DNA from: Hyphomicrobiales bacterium
GTDB lineage: Bacteria > Pseudomonadota > Alphaproteobacteria > Rhodospirillales > JACKKN01
Reading direction: 5' to 3'
Length of the DNA: 64,000 nucleotides
Assembly (NCBI GenBank): GCA_024236415.1
Contig: JACKKN010000003.1
Coordinates: 62,001 to 126,000 of the forward strand
Below the pieces are notes generated by a model. That model ran no database searches. It saw nothing but the letters and a program-made list of their open reading frames with translations, and was not told the DNA's origin. The translations under genes were made by a program, and so were the position numbers. Below, piece after piece: positions 26,068 to 35,290 of the stretch; position 1 is the first letter of the stretch; the number at the start of each line of letters is the position of its first letter.

Positions 26068-27582
26068 TCAGTCCGCCGCGTCGGCCGCCGGCGCGGGCGG
26101 GGTCCAGCGCAGCACCGGCTTGCGCGCCGCCAGGGTCTCGTCCAGGCGCCGCCTGGGGGTCAGGCGCGGCGCGGCGTGGAACGAATCGGCCTCGCCGGCC
26201 TTGGCCCGGCGCGCCAGGTCGCGCACGGTGGCGATGAACAGGTCGAGCGTTTCCTTGCTCTCGGTCTCCGTCGGCTCCATCAGCAGGGCCCCGTGCACCA
26301 CCAGCGGGAAGTACATGGTCATGGGGTGGAAGCCCTCGTCGATCAGGGCCTTGGCCATGTCCAGGGTGCTGACCCCGGTGTTGCGCAGGAAGTGGTCGTC
26401 GAACAGCACCTCGTGCATGCAGGGCCCGTCGAAGGACGGGCTCAGGTCGTCCTTCAGGCCGGCCAGCAGGTAGTTGGCGTTCAGCACCGCGTCCTCGGAC
26501 ACCTGGCGCAGGCCGTCCGAGCCCATGCTCATCATGTACGCCAGGGCCCGCACGAACACCCCGAACTGGCCGTGGAAGCCCTTGACCCGGCCGAACGGGC
26601 GGCCGTCCGAATCGGCGGCGTGCTCGACCAGGCGGAAGCCGTCCGGCCCGTGCACCACGTAGGGCAGGGGGGCGAACGGCGCCAGCGGCGCGGACAGGAC
26701 CACCGGGCCGCTGCCCGGTCCGCCGCCGCCGTGCGGGGTGGAGAAGGTCTTGTGCAGGTTCAGGTGCATGCAGTCGATGCCCAGGTCGCCGGGCCGCACC
26801 CGGCCGACGATGGCGTTGAAGTTGGCGCCGTCGCAGTAGAAATAGCCGCCGATGCCGTGGATGGCCTCGGCGATCTCCAGGATTTCGTCCTCGAACAGGC
26901 CGCAGGTGTTGGGGTTGGTCAGCATCACTGCCGCCACGTCACCGCCCAGCTTGTCCTTGAACGCCGCCAGGTCGACCCGGCCGCGGTCGTTGGCGGGGAT
27001 GGATTCGACCCCGTAGCCGCAGAAGTGGGCGCTGGCCGGGTTGGTGCCGTGGGCCGATTCGGGCACCAGCACCTTGGCCCGGGCGTCGCCGGCGGCCTCC
27101 AGGGCGGCGCGGATGGTCATCAGGCCGGTCAGCTCGCCGTGCGCGCCGGCGGCCGGCGACATGGCCACCGCCGGCATGCCGGTCAGGGTCTTCAGCCAGT
27201 GGGCGCAGGCGTCCATGACCGCCAGTGCCCCCTGCACGGTGCTGACCGGCTGCAGGGGGTGCAGGTCGCCCAGCCCCGGCAGGCGCGCCACCTTCTCGTT
27301 CAGGCGCGGGTTGTGCTTCATGGTGCAGGAACCCAGGGGATAGAACCCGGCGTCGATGGCGTAGTTCTTCTGGCTCAGGCGCAGGTAGTGGCGCATGACC
27401 TGGGGCTCGGACAGGCCGGGCAGGCCGATCTCGCCCTCCCGCGCCAGGCCGCCCAGGCGGTCCGGCGCCTCGGGCACCGGCGGCAGGTCGACGGCGCTGA
27501 GCGCCGGGTCCCCGGTCTCGAAGGTCAGCGGCTCTTCGAGCTGCAGGCCGCGGTTGCCGGTAAAGGTTTCGGGCGCGCTCAT
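26068..27582 (-). CDS. gcvPB: Glycine dehydrogenase (decarboxylating) subunit 2
   Basis: This is the PLP-binding half of the split P-protein of the glycine cleavage system. The PLP lysine sits in HLNLHKTFSTPHGGGGPG. The 504 residues are full length for the subunit. The start at 27582 overlaps the gcvPA stop (ATGA), so the two halves are coupled. It acts with gcvPA, gcvH and gcvT to split glycine into CO2, ammonia and a methylene group on tetrahydrofolate. Confidence 0.95.
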   Translation of the reverse strand: MSAPETFTGNRGLQLEEPLTFETGDPALSAVDLPPVPEAPDRLGGLAREGEIGLPGLSEPQVMRHYLRLSQKNYAIDAGFYPLGSCTMKHNPRLNEKVARLPGLGDLHPLQPVSTVQGALAVMDACAHWLKTLTGMPAVAMSPAAGAHGELTGLMTIRAALEAAGDARAKVLVPESAHGTNPASAHFCGYGVESIPANDRGRVDLAAFKDKLGGDVAAVMLTNPNTCGLFEDEILEIAEAIHGIGGYFYCDGANFNAIVGRVRPGDLGIDCMHLNLHKTFSTPHGGGGPGSGPVVLSAPLAPFAPLPYVVHGPDGFRLVEHAADSDGRPFGRVKGFHGQFGVFVRALAYMMSMGSDGLRQVSEDAVLNANYLLAGLKDDLSPSFDGPCMHEVLFDDHFLRNTGVSTLDMAKALIDEGFHPMTMYFPLVVHGALLMEPTETESKETLDLFIATVRDLARRAKAGEADSFHAAPRLTPRRRLDETLAARKPVLRWTPPAPAADAAD

Positions 27583-28928
27583 GCCAGCACCTCCTTCAGG
27601 GCCGCGCACAGGCGGTCCGCGTCATCCTCGGTGACCGTCTCGGTGGCGGCCACCAGCATCAGGTCGGCCAGGTCCGGCCGGTCCGGGTACAGGCGCGACA
27701 CCGGCACCCCGCCCAGGATGCCGCGGTCGGCCAGGGCCTCGACCACCGCGCCCGCGGGTTTGGCCAGGCGGACCGTGAACTCGTTGAAGAAGGTGTCGTT
27801 CAGCACCGTGACCCCGTCCACGGCGGCCAGGCGGTCGGCCAGGCCGGCGGCGGTGGCGTGGTTCAGGGCCGCCAGGTGGCGGAACCCGCGCTCGCCCAGC
27901 AGGGTCAGGTGGATGTTGAAGGCCAGCGCGCACAGCCCCGAGTTGGTGCAGATGTTGCTGGTCGCCTTCTCGCGGCGGATGTGCTGCTCGCGGGTCGACA
28001 GGGTCAGCACGTAGCCGCGCCGCCCGTCGGCGTCCGCGGTCTCGCCCACCAGGCGGCCGGGCATCTGGCGCAGGTGCTTCTGGCGCACCGCCAGCAGGCC
28101 CACGTGCGGGCCGCCGAAGCCGGTGCCGTTGCCCAGGCTCTGGCCCTCGGCGGCGACGATGTCGGCGCCCATGTCGCCGGGCGCCTTGACGGCGCCCAGG
28201 GACACCACCTCGGTCACCGCGCAGACCAGCAGGGCGCCCGCCGCCTGGCAGGCCGCGGCCAGGGCCGAAAGGTCGTGCAGGCGGCCGAAGAAGTCGGGGT
28301 TCTGCACCACCACGCAGGCCGTGGCGTCGTCCACCAGGGCCGCCAGGTCGGCCTCGCCGCCGTCGTCGTCGGGCTCGGGCGCCACCGTCTCCATGCCCAG
28401 GTAGCCCAGGTTGGTGCGCGCCACCTCGCGGTAGTGCGGGTGCAGGCCGGCCGACAGCACGACCCGGTTGCGCCGGGTCACCCGCCCGGCCATCAGCACC
28501 GCTTCCGAGGTCGCCGTGGCGCCGTCGTACATGGACGCGTTGGCCACCTCCATGCCGGTGATCAGGGCGACCTGGGTCTGGAACTCGAACAGGTACTGCA
28601 GCGTGCCCTGGGACACCTCGGGCTGATAGGGCGTGTAGGCGGTCAGGAACTCGCCGCGCTGGATCAGGTGGTCGGCGATGGCCGGGATGTGGTGGCGGTA
28701 GGCGCCGGCGCCCAGGAAGCTGGGCGCCCGGCCGGGGCTCAGGTTCTGCCCGGCCCAGGCGGCGAAGGCCCGCTCCACGGCCATTTCGCCCTGGTGCGGC
28801 GGCAGGTCCACGGGCCCGTCCAGGCGCACCGCCGGCGGCACGTCGCGGAACAGGTCGTCGATGCCGGCGACGCCGATGGCGGCCAGCATGTCGCGGCGGT
28901 CCCGGTCGGTCAGGGGAAGGTATCTCAT
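27579..28928 (-). CDS. gcvPA: Glycine dehydrogenase (decarboxylating) subunit 1
   Basis: The N-terminal half of the split P-protein, 449 residues. FLGAGAYRHHIPA and TPYQPEVSQGTLQYLFEFQT are conserved opening blocks. The split arrangement (two subunits rather than one ~950-residue chain) is found in many alphaproteobacteria and Gram-positives. It follows gcvH by 46 bp and overlaps gcvPB by four bases. Regulated as part of the operon by the upstream riboswitch. Confidence 0.95.
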   Translation of the reverse strand: MRYLPLTDRDRRDMLAAIGVAGIDDLFRDVPPAVRLDGPVDLPPHQGEMAVERAFAAWAGQNLSPGRAPSFLGAGAYRHHIPAIADHLIQRGEFLTAYTPYQPEVSQGTLQYLFEFQTQVALITGMEVANASMYDGATATSEAVLMAGRVTRRNRVVLSAGLHPHYREVARTNLGYLGMETVAPEPDDDGGEADLAALVDDATACVVVQNPDFFGRLHDLSALAAACQAAGALLVCAVTEVVSLGAVKAPGDMGADIVAAEGQSLGNGTGFGGPHVGLLAVRQKHLRQMPGRLVGETADADGRRGYVLTLSTREQHIRREKATSNICTNSGLCALAFNIHLTLLGERGFRHLAALNHATAAGLADRLAAVDGVTVLNDTFFNEFTVRLAKPAGAVVEALADRGILGGVPVSRLYPDRPDLADLMLVAATETVTEDDADRLCAALKEVLA

Positions 28929-28974
28929 GGCGGGCGCCTCCTCGCGCGTCGCAGGGGTCGGGCGGTGGGCCGGA

Positions 28975-29355
28975 TCAGTCGTCCAGCTCGGCCACGTAGG
29001 CCTTGTAGGCGTTGCCGTCCATCATGTCCTCCAGCTCGGCCGGGTCGGCCACGGTCATGCGGAAGAACCAGCCGTCGCCCTCGGCGTCGGCGTTGACCTT
29101 GGACGGGTCGTCGTCCAGGTCGCCGTTGGCCTCGACCACCGCGCCGGTGATGGGGGCGTAGATCTCGCTCGCCGCCTTGACCGATTCGACCACCGCCGCC
29201 TCGTCGCCCTGGTCGAAGGCCTTGCCGGGTTCGGGCAGTTCGACGAACACCACGTCGCCGAGCTGTTCCTGGGCGTACTCGCTGATGCCGACGGTGCCGA
29301 TGTCGCCGTCGACGCGGATCCATTCGTGGTCGCGGGTGTAGTAGGTGTCGGACAT
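28975..29355 (-). CDS. gcvH: Glycine cleavage system H protein
   Basis: The 126-residue lipoyl carrier shuttles the aminomethyl group between P- and T-proteins. The lipoylated lysine lies in VVESVKAASEIYAP (the ESVKA motif). The start MSDTYYTRDHEWIRV is canonical. It follows gcvT by 13 bp, with AGAGGGGA before the ATG. Confidence 0.96.
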   Translation of the reverse strand: MSDTYYTRDHEWIRVDGDIGTVGISEYAQEQLGDVVFVELPEPGKAFDQGDEAAVVESVKAASEIYAPITGAVVEANGDLDDDPSKVNADAEGDGWFFRMTVADPAELEDMMDGNAYKAYVAELDD

Positions 29356-29368
29356 GGGGTTCCCCTCT

Positions 29369-30490
29369 CTAGCCTTTGAAGTAGCGGTGTGTGGTGAACG
29401 GCAGCTTGACGACCTGCCCCGGCAGGTGCTTGCCGCGGACCTGGAAGGCGACCGGCGTGCCGGCCTTGGCCTGGGCGGTGGCCACGTAGCCCATGGCCAC
29501 GGGGCCGCCGACGCTGGGGCCGAAGCCGCCGCTGGTGACTTCGCCGATGACGGTCCCGGCACCGTCGGTGACCGGGGTGTGGGCCCGCGCCGGGGCGCGG
29601 CCGTCGGGCCGCAGGCCGACCCGGCGCCGCGCCACCCCGGCCGCGATCTGGCCCAGGATCACCTCGGCCCCGGGGAAGCCGCCCTCGGCCCGGCGGCGCT
29701 GGCCGATGGTCCAGGTCAGCCCCGCCTCGATGGGAGTGGTGGTGGTGTCGATGTCGCTGCCATAGAGGCACAGGCCGGCCTCCAGGCGCAGGGAATCGCG
29801 CGCCCCCAGGCCCACCGGCGCCACCTCGTCCTGGTCCAGCAGGTGCCGCGCCAGGTCCTCGGCCCGGTCCGGCGGCACCGAGATCTCGTACCCGTCCTCG
29901 CCGGTGTAGCCCGAACGGGTGACGAAGCAGGGGATCCCCAACAGCTCGACCTCGGCGAACGACATGAAGGCCGCCTGCGCCAGGGCCGGGGCCAGACGCG
30001 CCATCACCGCCGCCGCCGCCGGCCCCTGCAGGGCCAGCAGGGCGCGGTCCAGCGGCCGCAGCTCGGCGCGGCCGGCCAGCGCGCCGGCGATGTGGGCGAA
30101 GTCCGCCTCCTTGCAGGCGGCGTTGACCACCAGGAACAGGTCGCCCTCGCGCCGGGTCACCATCAGGTCGTCGCGGATGCCGCCGGCGTCGTTGGTCAGA
30201 AGGGTATAGCGGGTGTGCCCCGGCGCCAGGCCGGCGATGTCGCCGGGCACCAGGGTCTCCATGGCCGCCGCCGGGTCGGCCCCGGTCAGCAGGGCCTGGC
30301 CCATGTGCGAGACGTCGAACAGCCCCGCCGCGGCGCGGGTGTGCAGGTGTTCGGCCATGATGCCCTCGTACTGCACCGGCATGGCGTAGCCGGCGAAGGG
30401 CACCATCTTGGCCCCCAGTTCGCGGTGCAGGGCATCGAGTGGCGTGGTTTTCAGATCTGGGCCGTCGTGGCCGTCTTCAGGTGCCGTCAT
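29369..30490 (-). CDS. gcvT: Aminomethyltransferase (glycine cleavage T protein)
   Basis: The 373-residue T-protein releases ammonia and moves the methylene group to tetrahydrofolate. Conserved opening blocks include TPLDALHRELGAKMVPFAGY and LFDVSHMGQ. I chose the ATG at 30490, where GGGGAGG precedes it with good spacing; the upstream ATG would add six residues. First gene of the gcvT-H-PA-PB operon, directly after the glycine riboswitch. Confidence 0.95.
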   Translation of the reverse strand: MTAPEDGHDGPDLKTTPLDALHRELGAKMVPFAGYAMPVQYEGIMAEHLHTRAAAGLFDVSHMGQALLTGADPAAAMETLVPGDIAGLAPGHTRYTLLTNDAGGIRDDLMVTRREGDLFLVVNAACKEADFAHIAGALAGRAELRPLDRALLALQGPAAAAVMARLAPALAQAAFMSFAEVELLGIPCFVTRSGYTGEDGYEISVPPDRAEDLARHLLDQDEVAPVGLGARDSLRLEAGLCLYGSDIDTTTTPIEAGLTWTIGQRRRAEGGFPGAEVILGQIAAGVARRRVGLRPDGRAPARAHTPVTDGAGTVIGEVTSGGFGPSVGGPVAMGYVATAQAKAGTPVAFQVRGKHLPGQVVKLPFTTHRYFKG

Positions 30491-30552
30491 GGGGACCTCC
30501 CCGTGCAAGAGTGCGACAAGCGACTCCGGCCCTTCGGCCGCGCGCTTGCCCC

Positions 30553-30815
30553 CTCTGTCGACGAACCTGAAAGATTCCCCGCCGGCCTAGCCGGCCCCCA
30601 ACTCGGATTCCCGGGGCCGGGACGGGTTACATCTTCGGTGAGGCACCGGCGCCCACGGGGCGGCCGCCGCCTGCTTTCCAGAGTCTCATCACCCTACGGT
30701 CCGGTTGCCTGAGAGTTTCCGGGGCCCGTTGCTCCTTCGGCGCCGGCCGCCGATCGCCGGTCCCTGTCCGGCGATCCCGCCGGTCTCTCCCGCAGGGATC
30801 GAATGAGGAGACGCG
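30553..30815 (-). promoter_or_regulatory. Tandem glycine riboswitch
   Basis: Read on the minus strand, the first aptamer shows GGGAGAGACC, GCCGAAGGAGCAA and AAACTCTCAGGCAA, followed by CCGGACCG. The second shows CTGGAAAG, CACCGAAGATGTAA and GAATCTTTCAGGTTC, then a GACAGAGGGG end. These are the gcvT-motif landmarks, in the usual two-aptamer order with the short linker (GATGAGACTCTGG). It sits about 60 bases before gcvT. The family turns glycine-cleavage genes on when glycine is abundant. Confidence 0.93.
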
Positions 30816-30861
30816 TTGCCGCGCCCCTTTGCAGGCCAGTTTAGACGTTTACCCTATCCCG

Positions 30862-31488
30862 TCAACCGCCCACCGCCCGGCGCCGCAGGCGGCGATTGTA
30901 TTCCAGCTGCGCCGGGGTCAGCTGGAAGCCCACGAAGGCCTCGTAGCTGCGCCCGGTCTCGCCTTCCCTGAGCGGGATGTCCAGCACCACGCCCGGGTCG
31001 TCGTCGCGGAACAGCATCCGGTTGCGGTTGCCCTCGAAGGCCAGGGTGACGGGGAAGGTGTTCTTGGCCACGGTGTTCTTCTGCGCGTCCACCAGGGCCA
31101 CGAAGTAGCTGAACGTGGCCTGGCGCGAGCGGTCGGCGGGGCCGCGCTCGGCGACGATGTCGACCACCACCTTGGCCGACACCCGGATCGGCCGGTCGTC
31201 GTCGTCCAGCTCGTACTTGCACTGGGTCCGGGCCTGGTCCATCTCGGCGTGGAACAGCACGTCGGTCAGGTCCTGGCCGTCGCCGCGGAAGCTGACAATC
31301 TGCGCCGCGTCGGCCAGCACCAGCACCCGCGGACAGGGCGGCAGCGCCTTCTTCTTGCCGAACAGGTCGTCGTACATCTTGGCACAGCCGCCCAGGCCCA
31401 CCCCCAGGACGGCGCCGAGGGCGGCCATGGCGGCGGCCGCCCGGGCGGCCCGGCGCCAGCGGCCGGGGGCGGGTGCGGCGGCGGTCAT
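30862..31488 (-). CDS. Putative lipoprotein of unknown function
   Basis: The 208-residue protein has a signal peptide with a lipobox (LGVGLGGC, Cys near residue 35). The mature part has CPRVLVLADAAQIVSFRGDG, a beta-rich middle (ATFSYFVALVDAQKNTV) and a basic tail (YNRRLRRRAVGG). It is likely an outer-membrane or periplasmic anchor protein. No domain is recognised. Its ATG overlaps the CDGSH gene's stop, so the two are coupled. Confidence 0.75.
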   Translation of the reverse strand: MTAAAPAPGRWRRAARAAAAMAALGAVLGVGLGGCAKMYDDLFGKKKALPPCPRVLVLADAAQIVSFRGDGQDLTDVLFHAEMDQARTQCKYELDDDDRPIRVSAKVVVDIVAERGPADRSRQATFSYFVALVDAQKNTVAKNTFPVTLAFEGNRNRMLFRDDDPGVVLDIPLREGETGRSYEAFVGFQLTPAQLEYNRRLRRRAVGG

Positions 31489-31724
31489 AGCGTCGAGTGG
31501 GTGCCGTCGCAGAACGGCCGGTCCTGGGTTCGCTTGCAGCCGCACAGGTAAACGGTGCCGGCCTTCTCCATGGTCACCACCAGGGGGCGGAAGGTGGTCG
31601 TCTTGTGGGCGCCGTCGCAATAGGGCTGCTTGGCGCTGCGCCCGCAGGTGCACCAGAACACCCGTTCACCGGCTTCCACCTCGACCGCGTAGGGACCCTT
31701 TTGCGCCACCACAGGTTCGTCCAT
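31485..31724 (-). CDS. CDGSH iron-sulfur domain protein
   Basis: The 79-residue protein has two CDGSH-type motifs: CTCGRSAKQPYCDGAH and CGCKRTQDRPFCDGTH. Each can bind a 2Fe-2S cluster with three Cys and one His. The tandem small form is common in bacteria; its role is probably redox or iron-sulfur transfer. The start MDEPVVAQKG was chosen because GAGGGG lies seven bases upstream. Confidence 0.9.
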   Translation of the reverse strand: MDEPVVAQKGPYAVEVEAGERVFWCTCGRSAKQPYCDGAHKTTTFRPLVVTMEKAGTVYLCGCKRTQDRPFCDGTHSTL

Positions 31725-31821
31725 CGTTCCGCCCCTCGTCATTGTGTCAGGTTCGTTGCGTTGCGGGGACTGTAGTCGACGGGCCGGCGTCGGACAAGCC
31801 GGCAGGGAAGGTGTCGTGACG

Positions 31822-33438
31822 CTAGTTGGCGGTGCCGTTCAGGGCCAGCAGGGTCTGCGCCAGGTGGCCCAGGACCCGGGCCCGGGCGCTGGGCGCGGCG
31901 ATGCCGTCCACCGCCGCCAGGCCGCGCTCGAACGCGGTGCGGGCGGCCGGGCCGTCGCCGGTCACCGACAGGCGCTGCGCCATCTCGCCGTACAGCCAGG
32001 CCCGGTCGGCCGGGTTGCGCAGGCCGGCCATGGCGTCGGTGGCCTCGGCCCGGGCGCGGTCGGCGTTGGCGGTGTCGCCGCGGCGGGCCAGGGAATCGGC
32101 GATGGCCCACAGGGCGCGCACGCGCAGGCGGCCGTTGCCGATCTCGGCGCTGGCGCTGCGCGCCAGGTCGATGGCGGCGTCACCGTCGGTCAGGTTGTCG
32201 ACGATGCTGTGCAGGGCGAAGGCGCGGGCGTAGGGCAGCTCGATGACCCGGGCGTCGTGCAGGGCCCGCTCGGCGGTGCGCCGCGCGTCGTCCATGTGGC
32301 CGGCCTTGGCCTGGATCTGGGCGATGCGGCCCAGCACCTGGGCCCGGTAGCGGGCCTGGTCGATGCGCGCGGCCAGGTCCAGGGCCTGGGCCGGGCTGCC
32401 GGTCTCGGCCCGGGCGGTGGCCGTGCGCACCAGCACCGGGGTGCGCTCGTCGTCGGTGTGGATGCGGGCCAGCAGGTCCAGCGCCCGCTCGATGCGGCCG
32501 GCCTCGATGTGGGCGAGGGCCAGGTGGCGCAGGGCCGAATCCCGGGCCGCCGCATCGGACAGGCTCTCGGCCTCGTGGCTGGCCACGGCCAGGGCGCGGT
32601 GGGCGCCGGCCGGCTCGCCGGCCCGCTCCAGCACCGCCGCCATGCGCGCGTGCAGGCGCACCCGGTCGCGGGTGTCATAGATGCGCGACGCCTCGTTCTG
32701 CGCCCGCACCACGGTGCGCCGCGCCGCCTCGCGCTCGCCCAGGCCCAGTTGCGCCTCGGCCATGTGCAGGTACACGTCCTGGCGCAGCAGCGGGTCGGGC
32801 AGGATGTCGGCGGCCTGGGCCGCGGCGTCGAAGCGGCCGGCGTTGGCGTGGCTCTTGGCGATGTTGGCCAGGGCCACCATGACCATGCCCGGGTCGTCGA
32901 TGCGCCGCGCCGTCTGCCAGGTCTTGTCGGCCAGGCCGGCGGCGGCCTGGGCCGCCAGGATCTCGCCCAGGACCCAGTCGCGGACCTCGGACTTCTCGAT
33001 GCGCTGGGCCGTGGCCACGGCCTCGTCCAGCAGGCAGGCGGGGGTGGGGGCGACCCGGCAGGCGGCGTAGTCGAACCCCTGGTACAGGGGCCGCGGCCCG
33101 TCCAGCAGGCCGCGGGTGGCCGGGTTGGCCAGCAGGGCGCGGCGCGCCTCCTCGCTGCGCTCGCGCGAGGCGCGGTCCAACTGCCGCGATAGGCCCTTGT
33201 GCTGGAAATAGACCGGGTCGGCGAAGGGCGACGGCGCCTCGCCCGGCAGGCGCTCGTCCTGCAGGCCGTCGGGCCCGTGCGCCGGCGCCGGCACCCGCGC
33301 GGCGCCGGCCGGATCGCCAACCAGGAGGGCGCCGGCGAAGACGACGCCAACGAACAGAACGGCGGCGAGGCGGGCAGCGGCGGCGGGCGCCGCCGAAAGC
33401 GTGCGTGGCAGAACCGGGCGTCGGAACGCGGCCATCAT
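31822..33438 (-). CDS. Exported helical-repeat (TPR-like) protein
   Basis: The 538-residue protein has a signal peptide (about residues 1-45, ending AGAAR). About 12 degenerate ~34-residue helix-turn-helix units with alternating Ala, Leu and Arg follow, e.g. AQNEASRIYDTRDRVRLHAR and ALDLAARIDQARYRAQVLGR. Such solenoids bind proteins in the periplasm. The upstream GTG/ATG region before MMAAFRRP is out of family, and AAGGGG precedes the chosen ATG. Partner unknown. Confidence 0.75.
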   Translation of the reverse strand: MMAAFRRPVLPRTLSAAPAAAARLAAVLFVGVVFAGALLVGDPAGAARVPAPAHGPDGLQDERLPGEAPSPFADPVYFQHKGLSRQLDRASRERSEEARRALLANPATRGLLDGPRPLYQGFDYAACRVAPTPACLLDEAVATAQRIEKSEVRDWVLGEILAAQAAAGLADKTWQTARRIDDPGMVMVALANIAKSHANAGRFDAAAQAADILPDPLLRQDVYLHMAEAQLGLGEREAARRTVVRAQNEASRIYDTRDRVRLHARMAAVLERAGEPAGAHRALAVASHEAESLSDAAARDSALRHLALAHIEAGRIERALDLLARIHTDDERTPVLVRTATARAETGSPAQALDLAARIDQARYRAQVLGRIAQIQAKAGHMDDARRTAERALHDARVIELPYARAFALHSIVDNLTDGDAAIDLARSASAEIGNGRLRVRALWAIADSLARRGDTANADRARAEATDAMAGLRNPADRAWLYGEMAQRLSVTGDGPAARTAFERGLAAVDGIAAPSARARVLGHLAQTLLALNGTAN

Positions 33439-33596
33439 GGTCACCCCTTCTGGGCCGAGCGAAACTTTTCCGGGCGCGGGCCCGGGCCGATGGGCAAGCT
33501 TACTACTTGTGGTCGGTTCCACCTAGCCTTGCCTTTCCGCGTTAACAACCGGTAAAAAAAGGGAGTTTTCGCCACATTCGGGGGAAGATTTCCGGC

Positions 33597-34559
33597 ATGG
33601 CCGTGTATACCGAGGTCTCGGACGAGGACCTGACCGCCTTCGTGGCCGAGTACGACATCGGCCCGGTGCGCTCGTGCAAGGGCATCGCCGAGGGCATCGA
33701 GAATTCCAACTACCTGCTGGCCACCGGCGCCGGCATGTACATCCTGACCCTGTACGAGAAGCGGGTCGACCCCGGCGACCTGCCGTTCTTCCTCGGGCTC
33801 ATGGGCCACCTGGCGGCGCGCGGCATCCCCTGCCCGGTGCCCCTGGCCGGCCGCGACGGCGACAGCCTGCGCAGCCTGTGCGGCCGCCCGGCGGCGATCA
33901 TCACCTTCCTGGACGGCATGTGGCCGCGCCGCGTGACCCTGGCCCACTGCGCCGGGCTGGGGGCCGGCATGGCGCGCCTGCACCTGGCCGGGCGCGACTT
34001 CCCGATGCGCCGCGAAAACGACCTGTCGCTGGCCGGCTGGCGGCCGCTGCTGGAGGCCTCGCGCGGCCACGCCGACCAGGTGTCGCCGGGCCTGATGGCG
34101 ACCCTGGAGGCGGAGCTGGACTTCCTCGAGGCCAACTGGCCCGCCGGCCTGCCGGCGGGGGTGATCCACGCCGACCTGTTTCCCGACAACGTGTTCTTCC
34201 AGGGCGAGGCGCTCAGCGGCTTCATCGACTTCTACTTCGCCTGCAACGACACCTTCGCCTACGACCTGGCGGTCTGCCTGAACGCCTGGTGCTTCGAGAA
34301 GGACCTGGACTTCAACGTCACCAAGGCGCGGCGCCTGCTGACCGCGTACCGCGCCGTGCGCGACTTCTCGGCGGCCGAGACGGCGGCCCTGCCGATCCTG
34401 GCCCGGGGCAGCGCGCTCCGCTTCCTGCTGACCCGGCTGTACGACTGGTGGAACACGCCGCCGGGCGCCCTGGTCACGCGCAAGGACCCGCTCGAATACC
34501 TGGCCCGCCTGCGCTTCCACCAGGGCATCGCCGGCCCCGGCGCCTACGGGCTGGACTGA
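33597..34559 (+). CDS. thrB: Homoserine kinase (ThrB, APH-fold type)
   Basis: The 320-residue enzyme phosphorylates homoserine in threonine synthesis. It has the aminoglycoside-phosphotransferase fold, with catalytic GVIHADLFPDNVFF (H-x-D-x4-N) and metal-binding GFIDFYFACND. The opening YTEVSDEDLTAFVAEYDIG is conserved in alphaproteobacterial ThrB. It precedes rnhA by four bases, an order common in this class. Confidence 0.95.
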   Translation: MAVYTEVSDEDLTAFVAEYDIGPVRSCKGIAEGIENSNYLLATGAGMYILTLYEKRVDPGDLPFFLGLMGHLAARGIPCPVPLAGRDGDSLRSLCGRPAAIITFLDGMWPRRVTLAHCAGLGAGMARLHLAGRDFPMRRENDLSLAGWRPLLEASRGHADQVSPGLMATLEAELDFLEANWPAGLPAGVIHADLFPDNVFFQGEALSGFIDFYFACNDTFAYDLAVCLNAWCFEKDLDFNVTKARRLLTAYRAVRDFSAAETAALPILARGSALRFLLTRLYDWWNTPPGALVTRKDPLEYLARLRFHQGIAGPGAYGLD

Positions 34560-34563
34560 GGCC

Positions 34564-35031
34564 GTGGCGAAAAAGACCAAGCCCGACGACGTGGTCGACA
34601 TCTTCACCGACGGCGCCTGCAAGGGGAACCCGGGCCCCGGCGGCTGGGGCCTGGTCATGCGCTGGCGCGGGCGCGAGAAGGTCTATTACGGCGGCGAGCC
34701 CCAGACCACCAACAACCGCATGGAGCTGATGGCCGCCATCCAGGGCCTGGAGAGCCTGAAGCGCCGGGTGCCGGTGCGCGTGCACACCGACAGCACCTAC
34801 CTGCGCGACGGCATCACCAAGTGGATCCACGCCTGGAAGCGCAACGGCTGGCGCACCGCGGCCAAGAAGCCGGTCAAGAACGAGGACCTGTGGCGCCGCC
34901 TGGAAGCGGCCATGGAAGGCCACCAGGTGGAATGGCACTGGGTCAAGGGCCACGCCGGCCACGAGGAGAACGAACGCGCCGACGAACTGGCCAGGATGGG
35001 GGCGCAGGAGGCGGCGGGGGAGGGTTCGTAG
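34564..35031 (+). CDS. rnhA: Ribonuclease HI
   Basis: The 155-residue enzyme degrades RNA in RNA-DNA hybrids. The four acidic catalytic residues lie in IFTDGACKGNPGPGGWG, MELMAAIQGLESL, VHTDSTYLRDGI and HAGHEENERADELA. The start is a GTG with only four bases separating it from thrB, so the two are co-transcribed. Confidence 0.96.
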   Translation: MAKKTKPDDVVDIFTDGACKGNPGPGGWGLVMRWRGREKVYYGGEPQTTNNRMELMAAIQGLESLKRRVPVRVHTDSTYLRDGITKWIHAWKRNGWRTAAKKPVKNEDLWRRLEAAMEGHQVEWHWVKGHAGHEENERADELARMGAQEAAGEGS

Positions 35032-35290
35032 CCGGGCGAACTCTTCGAAGTCCCATTGCGGCGAACCGGCACGGCAATGCACCGGAAATCATGTCACCGT
35101 AGTGTCAAACGACTCGGCCGTATCGCCGCCGGTTGGCAGGAACATGACGTCAGTTTCCCGGCCACGTTAACGCTCGCTTCCCCCATGTCTTTCCATGTTC
35201 AATTGAGTCCGTGGCGTGGAATGGCGTATTGTTAACGAGGTGCACAGAAACGAATAATCGCTGCGGTTTGCTTGCGGAGGGGAGGGCAAC

